From positions 1 to 53,874 of the forward strand of contig JADFQV010000009.1 in the NCBI GenBank assembly GCA_022561635.1: a stretch of DNA of 53,874 nucleotides, in the 5' to 3' direction. The position numbers were made by a program, and so were the translations under genes. The DNA is from Chloroflexota bacterium (GTDB lineage: Bacteria > Chloroflexota > Dehalococcoidia > SM23-28-2 > RBG-16-64-32). Below the pieces are notes generated by a model that had not been told where the DNA came from, searched no databases, and was given only the letters and a program-made list of their open reading frames with translations. Below, in pieces: positions 17,208-25,137 of the stretch. Each line of letters begins with the position of its first letter. Position 1 is the stretch's first letter.

Positions 17208-18032
17208 ATGGAAGACATTCTGCGCGCGATCGTCCTGGGCATCGTCCAGGGACTCACAGAGTTCCTTCCCATCTCTTCTTCCGGCCACCTGATAGCCGTG
17301 CGCGAGCTGTTCGACTGGCAGTTCGCAGACGATCTCACCTTCGACGTCTCACTGCACCTCGGGACTACGATCGCCATCCTCGTCTTTTTCTGGCGTGAGT
17401 GGGTACAGATGGCGAGCAGCGCCTTCCGACGCCTGACCGGCGAGCGCGGCGTGGAGCCCGCCGGCGTCTTCGACTACCGAATGCTGGTCTTCGTCGCCGT
17501 CGGCTCGGTGCCGGTTGCCATCGTCGGCCTCGCGTTCAACAGCTGGATCGAGGATGAGATCCGCTCGCCGATCGTCGTTGGAGTGATGCTGATCGTGTTT
17601 GGGCTGACGCTGGCCTTCGCGGACTGGGCCGGGCGGCGGCAGCGCACGCTCTCGGACCTGGGCCTGCGCGATGCACTGCTAATCGGCCTGGCGCAGGCGG
17701 TCTCGCTGGTCCCGGGCGCGTCGCGGGCCGGCGTCACGATCTCGGCGGGCCTCCTGCTCGGCTTTACTCGCGAGGCGGCAGCGCGCTTCTCGTTCGTGCT
17801 CTCGACGCCGGCCATCGTCGGCGCCGGGATATTGACGCTCGGCGAGGCGATCCGAGACGACGAGCTGTCCGGCAACCTGGACGTGATCATCGCCGGCACG
17901 CTCGTCGCGGCGGTCGTCGGCTGGCTGATCATCGGCGTCCTCCTGCGGTTTTTGCAGTCGCACAGCTTCTTGCCGTTCGTGATCTACCGGCTTGCCGTGG
18001 GGGCGTTTCTGATCGCCTACTTCGCGATCTGA
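17208..18032 (+). CDS. uppP: Undecaprenyl-diphosphatase UppP (BacA)
   Basis: A 274-residue polytopic membrane enzyme that dephosphorylates undecaprenyl pyrophosphate, recycling the carrier used for peptidoglycan and surface glycans. It begins MEDILRAIVLGIVQGLTEFLPISSSGHL in two parts: the helix, then EFLPISSSGHL, the Glu/Ser catalytic motif. The second catalytic motif SLVPGASRAG is at about residues 165-174, and DVSLHLGT carries the active-site His. Length is normal for BacA. ATG at 17208 is preceded by CAGGGG at good spacing; earlier codons have no homology. It converges with the HAD gene, 13 bases apart. Bacitracin tolerance is the classic overexpression phenotype. Confidence 0.95.
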   Translation: MEDILRAIVLGIVQGLTEFLPISSSGHLIAVRELFDWQFADDLTFDVSLHLGTTIAILVFFWREWVQMASSAFRRLTGERGVEPAGVFDYRMLVFVAVGSVPVAIVGLAFNSWIEDEIRSPIVVGVMLIVFGLTLAFADWAGRRQRTLSDLGLRDALLIGLAQAVSLVPGASRAGVTISAGLLLGFTREAAARFSFVLSTPAIVGAGILTLGEAIRDDELSGNLDVIIAGTLVAAVVGWLIIGVLLRFLQSHSFLPFVIYRLAVGAFLIAYFAI

Positions 18033-18045
18033 CCTTCGCGCGGGT

Positions 18046-18843
18046 TCAGATGACGAACTTTTGGATCGCCCAGGCGACCCCGTCTTCGTCGTTGGAAGGC
18101 GCGACGTGAAGGGCGTCCCGCTTCACCTCGTCGGGCGAGTTGCGAACGGCGATGCCCAGCCCAGCGAAGCGCAGCATCTCGATGTCCGACTCAGAGTCCC
18201 CCATCGCCACCGTCTCCTCCGGCGCGACGCCCAGCTCCTGGCAAACGCGGCGCAATGCGTTCGCTTTCTCCGCTTCCGGGTTGGCGAGCACGACGTAGTG
18301 CGGCAGTCCCACCGGCGCGTTGAACGAAAAACGAACGCGATCGGCGTACTTTGGCGCGAAACGCTCGCCCACTTCGCGCACGGCGTCCTCCTGCCAGATC
18401 TGGACGGTGATCGGCGTTCCCTCGTCGAGGTGATCGGACTGCCGTTCAGCAACGCGCAATCCGCCGGGCAGCCTTTCGGGAACGATGCCGGGGCGCATCT
18501 TCATGTAGGTCACGTCGCCCAGTGTGGTGAACATCTCCCAGCCGTGGTCGTCGCCCCAGGTCACGACCTCTCGCGCGGCCCCGGTGTCGAGCGGCAGATG
18601 CAGTATCGTGCTGCCATCCTGGTTGCGGACCTCGGCGCCGTTGGAGCAGATGATCGGCGTCGTCAGGCCCAGGCGGTCCGACGTGCGCTTGGCGAGTCCG
18701 AACCAGCGCGAGGTCGCCAGCACGACGGCGACTCCGGCGTCGCTGGCCCTGGCGATAGCCTCGGTGTTCCCTTTGGAGAGCTTCATCGCCGAATTGAGCA
18801 GCGTGCCGTCGAGATCAATGGCCAGGAGCTTGTATCGGGGCAT
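18046..18843 (-). CDS. HAD-family phosphatase, Cof type
   Basis: A 265-residue HAD hydrolase of the Cof/YidA subfamily (type IIB cap). Motif I is LLAIDLDGTLLNS (nucleophile Asp and second Asp), motif II is VVLATSRW, motif III Lys is in the NPEAEKANALR region, and motif IV is VAMGDSESDIEMLRFAG. The cap between motifs II and III (about residues 80-180) is typical of sugar-phosphate phosphatases. Start ATG at 18843. It lies 31 bases after radC on the same strand. Substrate is unknown; Cof members act on phosphosugars or flavin/pyridoxal phosphates. Confidence 0.88.
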   Translation of the reverse strand: MPRYKLLAIDLDGTLLNSAMKLSKGNTEAIARASDAGVAVVLATSRWFGLAKRTSDRLGLTTPIICSNGAEVRNQDGSTILHLPLDTGAAREVVTWGDDHGWEMFTTLGDVTYMKMRPGIVPERLPGGLRVAERQSDHLDEGTPITVQIWQEDAVREVGERFAPKYADRVRFSFNAPVGLPHYVVLANPEAEKANALRRVCQELGVAPEETVAMGDSESDIEMLRFAGLGIAVRNSPDEVKRDALHVAPSNDEDGVAWAIQKFVI

Positions 18844-18874
18844 GGCGTAAGGTTGGCCACTAACGCCCCTCGCG

Positions 18875-19585
18875 TCAAGTCTGCCCGAAGCCCAGCTTCA
18901 GGTCTTTCAGGCTCTTGTGCCCCTCGCGGGCGATGACGACATGGTCGAGGACCTCGACCCCGAGGAGCTTACCGGCGTCGATTAGCTGCTTCGTCAGCGC
19001 GACGTCCTCGGCGCTCGGCGTTGGGTCGCCCGACGGGTGATTGTGCACGATGATGATGCTGGGGCAGCCCTCGCGGACGGCGTCGCTGAAGACCTCCGCC
19101 ACGCGAACGAGTGCACTCGAAACGTTGCCCCGGTAGACCTCGCGCACGCTGAGCACTTCGTTGCGCGTGCTCAGGAGAACGACTCTCAGCTGCTCGCGGT
19201 CAAGGAGCGCCATCTCCGCAAAGAGGAGCGCGTAGACGTCCTCGGGCGAGCGGATGATGCGGCGCTCCGGTGGCCGGGCATGGACGGTGCGCTTGCCCAG
19301 CTCGACGGCGGCGATCAGCTGTGCGGCCTTTGCCTCGCCCATCGCGCGCTCGGCGCACAGCTCGCCGAAGCCGGCAGCGCCCAGCCCTCGCAGACCGTCG
19401 AACTTCGCCAGAATCCGCTGGGCGACGGCGACGACGTTCTCTCCGTTCGTCCCGGTGCGCAAGAGGATAGCGACGAGCTCGGCGTTGGTCAGCGATTCGG
19501 GGCCGCGCATGCGCAAACGCTCGCGGGGGCGCTCGTCGGCGGGCATGTCGCGGATGAGAGGGCGGTACTCGGCGGTCTGTGTCAC
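18875..19585 (-). CDS. radC: RadC-family JAB-domain protein
   Basis: A 236-residue protein with an N-terminal helix-hairpin-helix-like region (ESLTNAELVAILLRTGT, LRGLGAAGFGELC) and a C-terminal JAB1/MPN metalloprotease-like domain. The JAMM metal site is HNHPSGDPTPSAED (His-x-His-x7-Ser-x2-Asp), with Glu further upstream near FAEMALLDREQ. The start is GTG at 19585, since YRPLIRDMPADERPRERL is the conserved RadC opening. RadC was once assigned to DNA repair, but its biochemical role remains unclear. It shares a strand with the HAD gene downstream and the C69 gene upstream. Confidence 0.92.
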   Translation of the reverse strand: MTQTAEYRPLIRDMPADERPRERLRMRGPESLTNAELVAILLRTGTNGENVVAVAQRILAKFDGLRGLGAAGFGELCAERAMGEAKAAQLIAAVELGKRTVHARPPERRIIRSPEDVYALLFAEMALLDREQLRVVLLSTRNEVLSVREVYRGNVSSALVRVAEVFSDAVREGCPSIIIVHNHPSGDPTPSAEDVALTKQLIDAGKLLGVEVLDHVVIAREGHKSLKDLKLGFGQT

Positions 19586-19667
19586 GCTGCGAGCTTATGC
19601 GCGCCGCACGCCGAGCCGGAAGCTGCGAGTGGCACGGCATGAGGTCGCCCCGCCGCGGCCGCCGCCC

Positions 19668-20864
19668 TCAGGAAACAGGCGCCTGCAGCGAAGCGAGCAC
19701 CCCGGACACCCGCCGCCAGGCGCTTTCGGCGAAGGCGGCCCGGCGCTCAGGATGCGGTGCGACGTCGTCGGCCTCGCGCCAGAGCGCGGCCTCGAGCGGC
19801 GCGAAGGCGGCGCGGATGGGCGCGAGGGCGGAGGAGTCGGCCTCGACGCGATCGCGCAGGGCGGCGAAGGCGCGCCAGGCGGCGGGATCTGCGAGGGCGG
19901 CGGGGACGGCGTCCGGCGGAAAGACGGGAACGAAGACGCTGACACAGGGGTTGCCAGGCGCGACCCAGGCCCGCAGCGGCGCACCGGGGTCGGCAGGCAG
20001 GTCGGCGATGATGGAGGCGGTCGTGTTCTGGAAGCCCCGGATGTGCATGCAAACGCTCACGCCGGCGCCGTCGGGCCGGTACTCGCCGGGCAGCGCCGAG
20101 GAAGCGGCGTCCGGCTCGTCCGGCGCGCCCCAGGGGCCCTCGCCGTGATCGCGTAGGTGAGCGGCGAGACGCGCCGGTGTGAGATCGGCCAGCGGCGTGG
20201 CAGCGAGGCAGGCGCGGCTGGCGGCGAGTCGCACGTCGGCGTGGGCGGTAGGCGCGTCCGGGTGGCGGAAACTGTCCCAGTCGGTCCCGGCGGCGACGTC
20301 GGGCGACGAACGGGTCCACTCGGTGCGGAGGGTGAGGCGGTTCGAAATGGCGGCGGTCTCACTGACGGGAGCGGCGACCCAGCTGCGGCCGCTCGTCTCA
20401 AGCACCCAGGCCGCCTTCGGGTCGGCGATGATAAACGAGGAGAAGTACGACTCGCCAGTCGTGCGGTCGCAGACGCCGCCCTGACCGTGCTCTGCCAGCA
20501 GTGACGTCATCACGTCGAGCGCCTCGTCGGCCGTGGCACCGCGCTCCAGGCCCAGGCGCACGAGGTCCATGCCAATGAGCGCCTCCGGCTCCTTTGCCGG
20601 GTCGAGCGTCGTCCAGGTCTTCTCGTTGCCGATGGCGACGCGGTGCTCGTTGACGCCGTGCTCCAACCCCCAGAGCCAGTCGGGCCGCGATCCGGTGAGA
20701 GCGTAGGCGCCCGCATCCGGCATCTCGGCGTATTCGGTGCGCAGCGTGCCGCCGCCGGAACGAGGCGGCAGGGCTTCGATCAGCTGAGCTTCAGTGGACG
20801 GCCGGTCAGAGTTCTTGGCGAAGAGGGTGCCGGCGGGCCTGATGGCGCAGAGCGTGTCGCACAC
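19668..20864 (-). CDS. C69/secernin-type Ntn hydrolase
   Basis: A 398-residue member of the peptidase C69 / secernin / acyl-coenzyme A:6-aminopenicillanic-acid acyltransferase-like superfamily. The protein starts Met-Cys-Asp-Thr, so Cys2 becomes the N-terminal nucleophile once Met is removed, followed by LFAKNSDRP with the oxyanion-side Asn-Ser-Asp of the family. ALIGMDLVRLGLERGATADEAL and FIIADPKAAWVLETSGR are typical secernin blocks. Start is GTG at 20864, required for the Cys2 position. No signal peptide, so it is likely cytoplasmic. Substrate is unknown (dipeptides or amide bonds). Very rich in Ala/Pro toward the C-terminus. Confidence 0.83.
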   Translation of the reverse strand: MCDTLCAIRPAGTLFAKNSDRPSTEAQLIEALPPRSGGGTLRTEYAEMPDAGAYALTGSRPDWLWGLEHGVNEHRVAIGNEKTWTTLDPAKEPEALIGMDLVRLGLERGATADEALDVMTSLLAEHGQGGVCDRTTGESYFSSFIIADPKAAWVLETSGRSWVAAPVSETAAISNRLTLRTEWTRSSPDVAAGTDWDSFRHPDAPTAHADVRLAASRACLAATPLADLTPARLAAHLRDHGEGPWGAPDEPDAASSALPGEYRPDGAGVSVCMHIRGFQNTTASIIADLPADPGAPLRAWVAPGNPCVSVFVPVFPPDAVPAALADPAAWRAFAALRDRVEADSSALAPIRAAFAPLEAALWREADDVAPHPERRAAFAESAWRRVSGVLASLQAPVS

Positions 20865-20873
20865 GGCCGCAGC

Positions 20874-21422
20874 CTATTGAGGAATGATCAGCGTGACGCC
20901 GAGTGGCAGCACCTCGTCGACACTGTAGCCGTTGGACGAGGCCAGCGTCTCCGCATCGACATCGTACTGTTCCGCCACGCCGCTCCAGGTATCGCCGCTC
21001 ACGACGAGGTGCTCGATCGGCGCGGGCGTTGGCGTCACGGTCGGCACGGGGGTGGGTGCGGGCGTCTGATCGTCCGGGATCAGCGTCACTGTCGGTTGGG
21101 GCCCGCCGTCAGCGCTGCCCGTTGGCGTCAGCGTCTCGCCGGTGTCCGGCGTCAGGCCGGGCGTGAAGTCGGGCGTGGCGTCCGGCTCCAGAACGACGCC
21201 GCCGCCGCCGGGCAGGCTGGGCGGCCGCACCAGCAGCCAGAGTGCCAGAACGCTGACGCCGAGAAGGGCGAAGAGGGCGATGCGAAAGGCGGCGGAAGAA
21301 GGCGCGGCGACGACAGGGTCCAGGCAGGAAGAGCAGAGGTCAGCGCCATGATCGGGGCAGTAGTTCTTGCCGCAACGCGTGCACGGGGAAGTGTCCTGCC
21401 GTTCGCACGCGTAGCATCGCAT
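20874..21422 (-). CDS. Membrane-anchored LysM protein with N-terminal zinc-finger
   Basis: A 182-residue protein of three parts. Residues 1-38 have eight Cys and one His (CYACER, CTRCGKNYCPDHG, LCSSCLDP), a treble-clef or B-box-like zinc finger. Residues 45-68 are one membrane helix (FRIALFALLGVSVLALWLLV). A Pro/Thr-rich linker (residues 80-135, with TPAPTPVPTVTPTPAP) leads to a C-terminal LysM domain, HLVVSGDTWSGVAEQYDVDA through LPLGVTLIIPQ. Topology would put the zinc finger inside and the LysM outside, bound to peptidoglycan. ATG at 21422. The gene lies downstream of rplL and may share its transcript if the hairpin between them leaks. Confidence 0.8.
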   Translation of the reverse strand: MRCYACERQDTSPCTRCGKNYCPDHGADLCSSCLDPVVAAPSSAAFRIALFALLGVSVLALWLLVRPPSLPGGGGVVLEPDATPDFTPGLTPDTGETLTPTGSADGGPQPTVTLIPDDQTPAPTPVPTVTPTPAPIEHLVVSGDTWSGVAEQYDVDAETLASSNGYSVDEVLPLGVTLIIPQ

Positions 21423-21437
21423 TCCAGTTCCTAAACG

Positions 21438-21472
21438 CCGGACCGGGGCAAAGGGATTCTCCCCGCGCCCGG
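21438..21472 (-). terminator. Imperfect GC-rich hairpin downstream of rplL
   Basis: The arms CCGGGCGCGGGG and CCCCGGTCCGG pair with a small bulge around an 11-base loop, 17 bases past the rplL stop. Only a short CGTTTAGG follows, so the U-tract is weak. Probable end of the rplJ-rplL unit. Confidence 0.45.
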
Positions 21473-21488
21473 CCCAGCTATCTTATCG

Positions 21489-21893
21489 CTACTCGAGGTC
21501 GACAGTCGCGCCGGCTTCCTGAAGCTTCTTTTGCGCCGCTTCCGCGTCAGGCTTGCCGATGGCTTCCTTGACGGTAACCGGTGCGCTCTCGACCAGGTCC
21601 TTCGCCTCCTTGAGGCCCAGCGAGGTGACCTCGCGAACGGCCTTGATGACGTTGATCTTGTTGGCGCCGTGGTCCTTGAGAACGACGTCGAACTCGGTCT
21701 TCTCCTCCACTGGTGCGGCACCATCGCCGTCACCGCCAGCGGCAGCGCCCGGAGCGACAGCAACGGCGACCGGCGCGGCCGCCGTGATGCCAAACTCGTC
21801 CGTGATCTTCTCGTTGAGGTCGCGCAGCTCCAGGATCGTCATGTCCTTGATGATGTTCAGGACCTCGTCAATCTTGCTGTCAGCCTTGGCCAT
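21489..21893 (-). CDS. rplL: 50S ribosomal protein L7/L12
   Basis: A 134-residue stalk protein that recruits translational GTPases to the ribosome. The N-terminal dimerisation domain ([21 protein letters not shown]) is followed by an Ala/Gly/Val hinge ([20 protein letters not shown]) and the C-terminal domain [42 protein letters not shown] at 21893 has a strong GGAGGAACAATC ribosome site. It is 54 bases after rplJ and co-transcribed under L10-leader control. Confidence 0.97.
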   Translation of the reverse strand: MAKADSKIDEVLNIIKDMTILELRDLNEKITDEFGITAAAPVAVAVAPGAAAGGDGDGAAPVEEKTEFDVVLKDHGANKINVIKAVREVTSLGLKEAKDLVESAPVTVKEAIGKPDAEAAQKKLQEAGATVDLE

Positions 21894-21947
21894 GATGATT
21901 GTTCCTCCTTGCGTTAGTCGGGCCGGCCGGTGGCCGGGTGGTGGTCG

Positions 21948-22511
21948 TTATGCTGCTTCGCTCTCCAGCTGTCGCGCCCGAGCCTCGAGGAGGCCGGGCA
22001 GTTTCTGCAGAAGAGCCTGCAGGAGCTGTGAGAACTCCCGCGGGGGACTGTCCATGAGGGCGACGAAGTTCACCAGCGGGCTCTCGATCGTGGCCATGAA
22101 CTGGGCGATGAGCACCGGCCGCGGCGGGATCTTCGTCAGGGCTTTTACGTCATCTGCGGTGAGAAGGGCGCCGTCCAGGTAGCCTCCACCGACCTCGAAG
22201 GCGGCCGGCGCCTCGCGGGCGTACGCGGCGAGCGCCTTCGCCGCGTCGACGATGTCGTCGTAGGAGATGGCGAGCGCCGTCGGGCCGTCCGCCAGCTCGT
22301 ACAGCTCGGACGCGCCGGCTGCTTCGGCGGCCAGCTTGAGGAGCGAGTTCTTGATTACCCGAAGCTCAAGGCCGCCTTCGCTCAGCTTACGCCGCAGGAC
22401 CTGCATCTCCTGGACGGTGAGGCCACGGTAGCGGGTGCCGATAACGATCGTGGAACGCTCGATGCGATCCTTGATGTCGGCTACCTGATCGATCTTATGC
22501 TGTGTGGGCAA
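21948..22511 (-). CDS. rplJ: 50S ribosomal protein L10
   Basis: A 187-residue ribosomal stalk base protein that anchors L7/L12 dimers and autoregulates its own mRNA. The N-terminal rRNA-binding domain shows STIVIGTRYRGLTVQEMQVLRRKL and LRVIKNSLLKLAAEAAG; the C-terminal helix (EFSQLLQALLQKLPGLLEARARQLES) binds L7/L12. The start is TTG at 22511: it follows a good CGGAGGGCC ribosome site and begins the usual PTQHKIDQVADIKDRI. No ATG is available near the N-terminus. First gene of the rplJ-rplL unit. Confidence 0.95.
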   Translation of the reverse strand: MPTQHKIDQVADIKDRIERSTIVIGTRYRGLTVQEMQVLRRKLSEGGLELRVIKNSLLKLAAEAAGASELYELADGPTALAISYDDIVDAAKALAAYAREAPAAFEVGGGYLDGALLTADDVKALTKIPPRPVLIAQFMATIESPLVNFVALMDSPPREFSQLLQALLQKLPGLLEARARQLESEAA

Positions 22512-22554
22512 TAGGCCCTCCGTATTCCGCCGGGCGTCGCCGTCCGGGTTAACT

Positions 22555-22712
22555 CGCGCAAAGAAAAAGCCCCCCGCCGCAGCAAGGGACGTCGCCTGGA
22601 AGCGTCAGGCTCGTGACCTGACCCGGTGCGACCTCTCCTCGGCGGGCTCTCCCTGGGGAGACTTAACCCTTGCGGGACCTGCTGTCTGCGGTGAGACGTG
22701 CGCTATTCAGTT
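22555..22712 (-). ncRNA. L10 leader RNA with attenuator
   Basis: Between the promoter at about 22725-22753 and rplJ the minus strand carries the signature of the L10 leader: GTTAAGTCTCCCCAGGGAGAG, CCCGCCGAGGAGAGG and a GCAGACAGCAGG region, in the usual order, followed by CTTGCTGCGGCGGGGGGC and a TTTTTCTTT tract (22569-22561). In characterised bacteria L10-(L12)4 binds this structure and lowers rplJL expression. The poly-U tract indicates transcriptional attenuation here. Family and position are seen; the exact pairing should be folded. Confidence 0.75.
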
Positions 22713-22724
22713 GGCACGCGGAGC

Positions 22725-22753
22725 ATTGTACGGCGCTCCACGGTTTGGTTCAA
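22725..22753 (-). promoter_or_regulatory. Promoter of the L10 leader and rplJ-rplL
   Basis: TTGAAC (22753-22748) and TACAAT (22730-22725) on the minus strand with exactly 17 bases between. The -35 box overlaps the very end of rplA. Transcription should begin near 22718, at the start of the L10 leader. Confidence 0.75.
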
Positions 22754-22755
22754 GC

Positions 22756-23475
22756 TTAGTCATCATCCGCTGCGACCGCGCCGACCGCGCCGGGGTCCAT
22801 GCGGATGCCGGGGCTCATAGTGGTCGTCAGGGTGAGAGTGCGGATGTAGTGGCCCTTGGAGCCGGTTGGCTTCTCGCGCCGGATGGCGGAGAGCAGCGAG
22901 GACAGGTTCTCGCCGAGCGCTTCTTCCGAGAAGCTGATCTTGCCGACCGACACGTGAACGAGGTTGGTGCGGTCCGTGCGGAATTCGACGCGCCCCTGCT
23001 TGGCGTCCTTGATCGCCCGCGGCAGGTCCTCGCCGTTGACTACGGTGTTCGTGCGCGGGTTTGGCATCAGCCCCCGCGGGCCGAGGATGCGGCCGAGCTT
23101 ACCGACCTTGCCCATCATCTCTTTCGTGGCAAGAGCGACATCGAAGTCGAGGTAGCCGTCTCCCACCTTCTTGACGAGCGGGTCGCCGCCCACCTCGTCG
23201 GCGTCGGCGTCCTCCGCCAGGCGAGCGGCTTCACCCTCGGCGAAGACAAGAACGCGCTGGCTCTTACCGAGGCCGTTAGGCAGGACGATGGTCCCGCGCA
23301 GCTGCTGGTCGGCGTGGCGCGAGTCGAGACCGGTGCGGATGTGCAGTTCGACGGTCTCGTCGAACTTGGTGTACGCGATCTCCTTGAGGAGAGCGATCGC
23401 CTCGTTCGCGTCGTACTCTTTCTTTTCGTCGATCTTCTCGGCGGCGTCTCGATACTTCTTTCCGTGCTTAGCCAT
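22756..23475 (-). CDS. rplA: 50S ribosomal protein L1
   Basis: A 239-residue protein of the L1 stalk, which moves deacylated tRNA from the E site. [21 protein letters not shown] opens the protein (two blocks). [25 protein letters not shown] and [15 protein letters not shown] contain the conserved RNA-binding surface. [21 protein letters not shown] ends the fold, followed by an extra [10 protein letters not shown] tail. ATG at 23475; its start overlaps the rplK stop by 8 bases. It is in the usual nusG-rplK-rplA order. Confidence 0.97.
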   Translation of the reverse strand: MAKHGKKYRDAAEKIDEKKEYDANEAIALLKEIAYTKFDETVELHIRTGLDSRHADQQLRGTIVLPNGLGKSQRVLVFAEGEAARLAEDADADEVGGDPLVKKVGDGYLDFDVALATKEMMGKVGKLGRILGPRGLMPNPRTNTVVNGEDLPRAIKDAKQGRVEFRTDRTNLVHVSVGKISFSEEALGENLSSLLSAIRREKPTGSKGHYIRTLTLTTTMSPGIRMDPGAVGAVAADDD

Positions 23476-23905
23476 TTGTCTGCTCCGGAAACTGGACGCC
23501 CATGCTGCGGCAGGTGCCTTCCACCATGCGCATGGCCGCCTCTACGTCGTTGGCGTTGAGGTCCTTCATCTTGGTCTCGGCGATCTGCCGAATCTGGTCG
23601 CTCGTGATCATGCCGACTTTCTCGCGCTTCTGCGTCGGGCTGCCCTTTTCGATGCCGATCGCCTTGCGAATCAGGTCGGAGGCGGGCGGCGTCTTGAGGA
23701 TGAACGTGAACGAGCGATCCTCGAAGACGCTGATCTCGACCGGAATGATGGCGCCGGCCTGGCTGGATGTGCGCTCGTTGTACTCCTTGACGAAGCCCAT
23801 GATGTTGGCGCCGTGTTGGCCCAGGGCGGGGCCGACCGGCGGCGCAGGCGTTGCCTGACCCGCTGGCAGCTGAAGCTTGATCACTGCGCGAATTTTCTTA
23901 GCCAT
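23468..23905 (-). CDS. rplK: 50S ribosomal protein L11
   Basis: A 145-residue protein of the GTPase-associated centre. The N-terminal domain has [20 protein letters not shown] and [17 protein letters not shown], with the Pro residues of the thiostrepton-binding face. The C-terminal rRNA-binding domain has [20 protein letters not shown] followed by [13 protein letters not shown] at 23905, preceded by a modest AGAAGAG. It follows nusG by 56 bases. Confidence 0.97.
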   Translation of the reverse strand: MAKKIRAVIKLQLPAGQATPAPPVGPALGQHGANIMGFVKEYNERTSSQAGAIIPVEISVFEDRSFTFILKTPPASDLIRKAIGIEKGSPTQKREKVGMITSDQIRQIAETKMKDLNANDVEAAMRMVEGTCRSMGVQFPEQTNG

Positions 23906-23961
23906 AACAGTACGCTCTTCTGGTCATGAGATAGTGTCGTATCCCGGCGCGGCGAGCTCTC

Positions 23962-24636
23962 CTACAGGCGCTCCACCTGCAGGAAGTCGAGCTCAACGGG
24001 CGTCTCCCTCCCAAAGATCGAGACGGAGACTTTCACTTTGCCCTTTTCCGGGTTGATCTCTTCCACAGTGCCCACGAAGTCGGAGAACGGGCCGTCGACG
24101 ACGCGAACGCTCTGTCCGACGCCGAATCCGACCTTAACCACCGGCTCCTCCGCCTTCATCTGGCGAATGATCGACTGCACTTCCGCCTTGGCGAGCGGCG
24201 TGGGCGCGGTGCCAGAGCCGACGAAGCCGGTGACACCCGGCGAATTGCGCACGACGGTCCAGGCCTTGCTGGAAAGCACTTTGTCGGCCTCGCTGGCCTT
24301 CGGGTTCTCTTGCTGCAAAGTAATCATCTGGACGAGGACGTAGCCGGGGAAGATCTTGCGGGGCACTGTCCGGCGCTGGCCGTCGCGGATCTCGATCTCC
24401 TCAACGGAGGGCACGATGACACGGTAGACGAGATCCTCGGCGTCCATGGACTTGATGCGCTGGTCAAGGTTCGTCTTGACCTTGTCTTCATAGCCGGAAT
24501 ACGTGTGGATGACGTACCAGGACTGGCCCTCCCGGAACATCTCCTCTTCGGTTATCTCCAGACGAGGCAGCTTGCTTTCCGGGGCGTCCTCATCCTCAAC
24601 GACGATTTGAACTGCGCTTTTTCGCTTCTTAGCCAT
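23962..24636 (-). CDS. nusG: Transcription termination/antitermination factor NusG
   Basis: A 224-residue factor binding RNA polymerase and, through its KOW domain, other partners (Rho or ribosomal S10 in E. coli). After a Lys-rich N-terminal extension of about 35 residues comes the NGN domain: QSWYVIHTYSGYEDKVKTNL, RKIFPGYVLVQM, WTVVRNSPGVTGFVG. The C-terminal KOW domain is FGVGQSVRVVDGPFSDFVG through NPEKGKVKVSVSIFGRETP. ATG at 24636. In the conserved secE-nusG-rplK order. Confidence 0.96.
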   Translation of the reverse strand: MAKKRKSAVQIVVEDEDAPESKLPRLEITEEEMFREGQSWYVIHTYSGYEDKVKTNLDQRIKSMDAEDLVYRVIVPSVEEIEIRDGQRRTVPRKIFPGYVLVQMITLQQENPKASEADKVLSSKAWTVVRNSPGVTGFVGSGTAPTPLAKAEVQSIIRQMKAEEPVVKVGFGVGQSVRVVDGPFSDFVGTVEEINPEKGKVKVSVSIFGRETPVELDFLQVERL

Positions 24637-24652
24637 TACTGCAACCTCAAAC

Positions 24653-24961
24653 CTAGTTGAGCAACGCCTCGTCGATGATATAGCCGAAGCCGATGTCGAT
24701 CGCGCCGAGGACTGCGCCGAGGATAAGAGTGACGATAACGACGACGACCGTCAGGTGGAGGACGTCCGGGCGGGACGGCCAAACCACTTTGCGCAGCTCA
24801 GTGATGACGTCCACCAGAATCTGTGGGCGCCAGGAAAGGATTCCGCCACTGCGAGACGGCGACGGCCGACTCGGCCCCGTGCTGGGAATCGCACGCTTGG
24901 CCGCGCCCTTCTTGGCCTTCGGCTCGCGCGTCTGCTGGCGCCGGAGCGCGCGGTTACTCAC
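24653..24961 (-). CDS. secE: Preprotein translocase subunit SecE
   Basis: A 102-residue, single-helix subunit of the SecYEG channel. The C-terminal part has the conserved amphipathic helix VDVITELRKVVWPSRPDVL followed by the membrane helix LTVVVVIVTLILGAVLGAID. The N-terminal 45 residues are basic and Ser/Pro rich, a common lineage-specific extension. Start is GTG at 24961, immediately after the rpmG stop. Conserved rpmG-secE-nusG order. Confidence 0.95.
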   Translation of the reverse strand: MSNRALRRQQTREPKAKKGAAKRAIPSTGPSRPSPSRSGGILSWRPQILVDVITELRKVVWPSRPDVLHLTVVVVIVTLILGAVLGAIDIGFGYIIDEALLN

Positions 24962-25126
24962 TTAGCGGGCCTCCTTGAACAGGCGGTGGCCACGGCAGCG
25001 CGGGCAGTATTTGCGCAACTCCAAGCGGTCCGGATCGTTGACCCGGTTCTTGGTCGTTGTATACGGACGCGACCGGCAGTCCGGGCACGCCATGTCGATC
25101 GGTAGGCGGTTATCCTTCTTGGCCAT
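24962..25126 (-). CDS. rpmG: 50S ribosomal protein L33
   Basis: A 54-residue ribosomal protein, too short for ordinary ORF cut-offs. It starts [17 protein letters not shown] and ends [15 protein letters not shown], with [17 protein letters not shown] between. The two CxxC pairs make this the zinc-binding (C+) form of L33. Codons run cleanly from ATG at 25126 to TAA at 24962, and a GGAG lies 6-10 bases before the ATG. It sits between tuf (11-base gap) and secE (no gap), its usual place. Confidence 0.96.
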   Translation of the reverse strand: MAKKDNRLPIDMACPDCRSRPYTTTKNRVNDPDRLELRKYCPRCRGHRLFKEAR

Positions 25127-25137
25127 CTATCTCCAGC

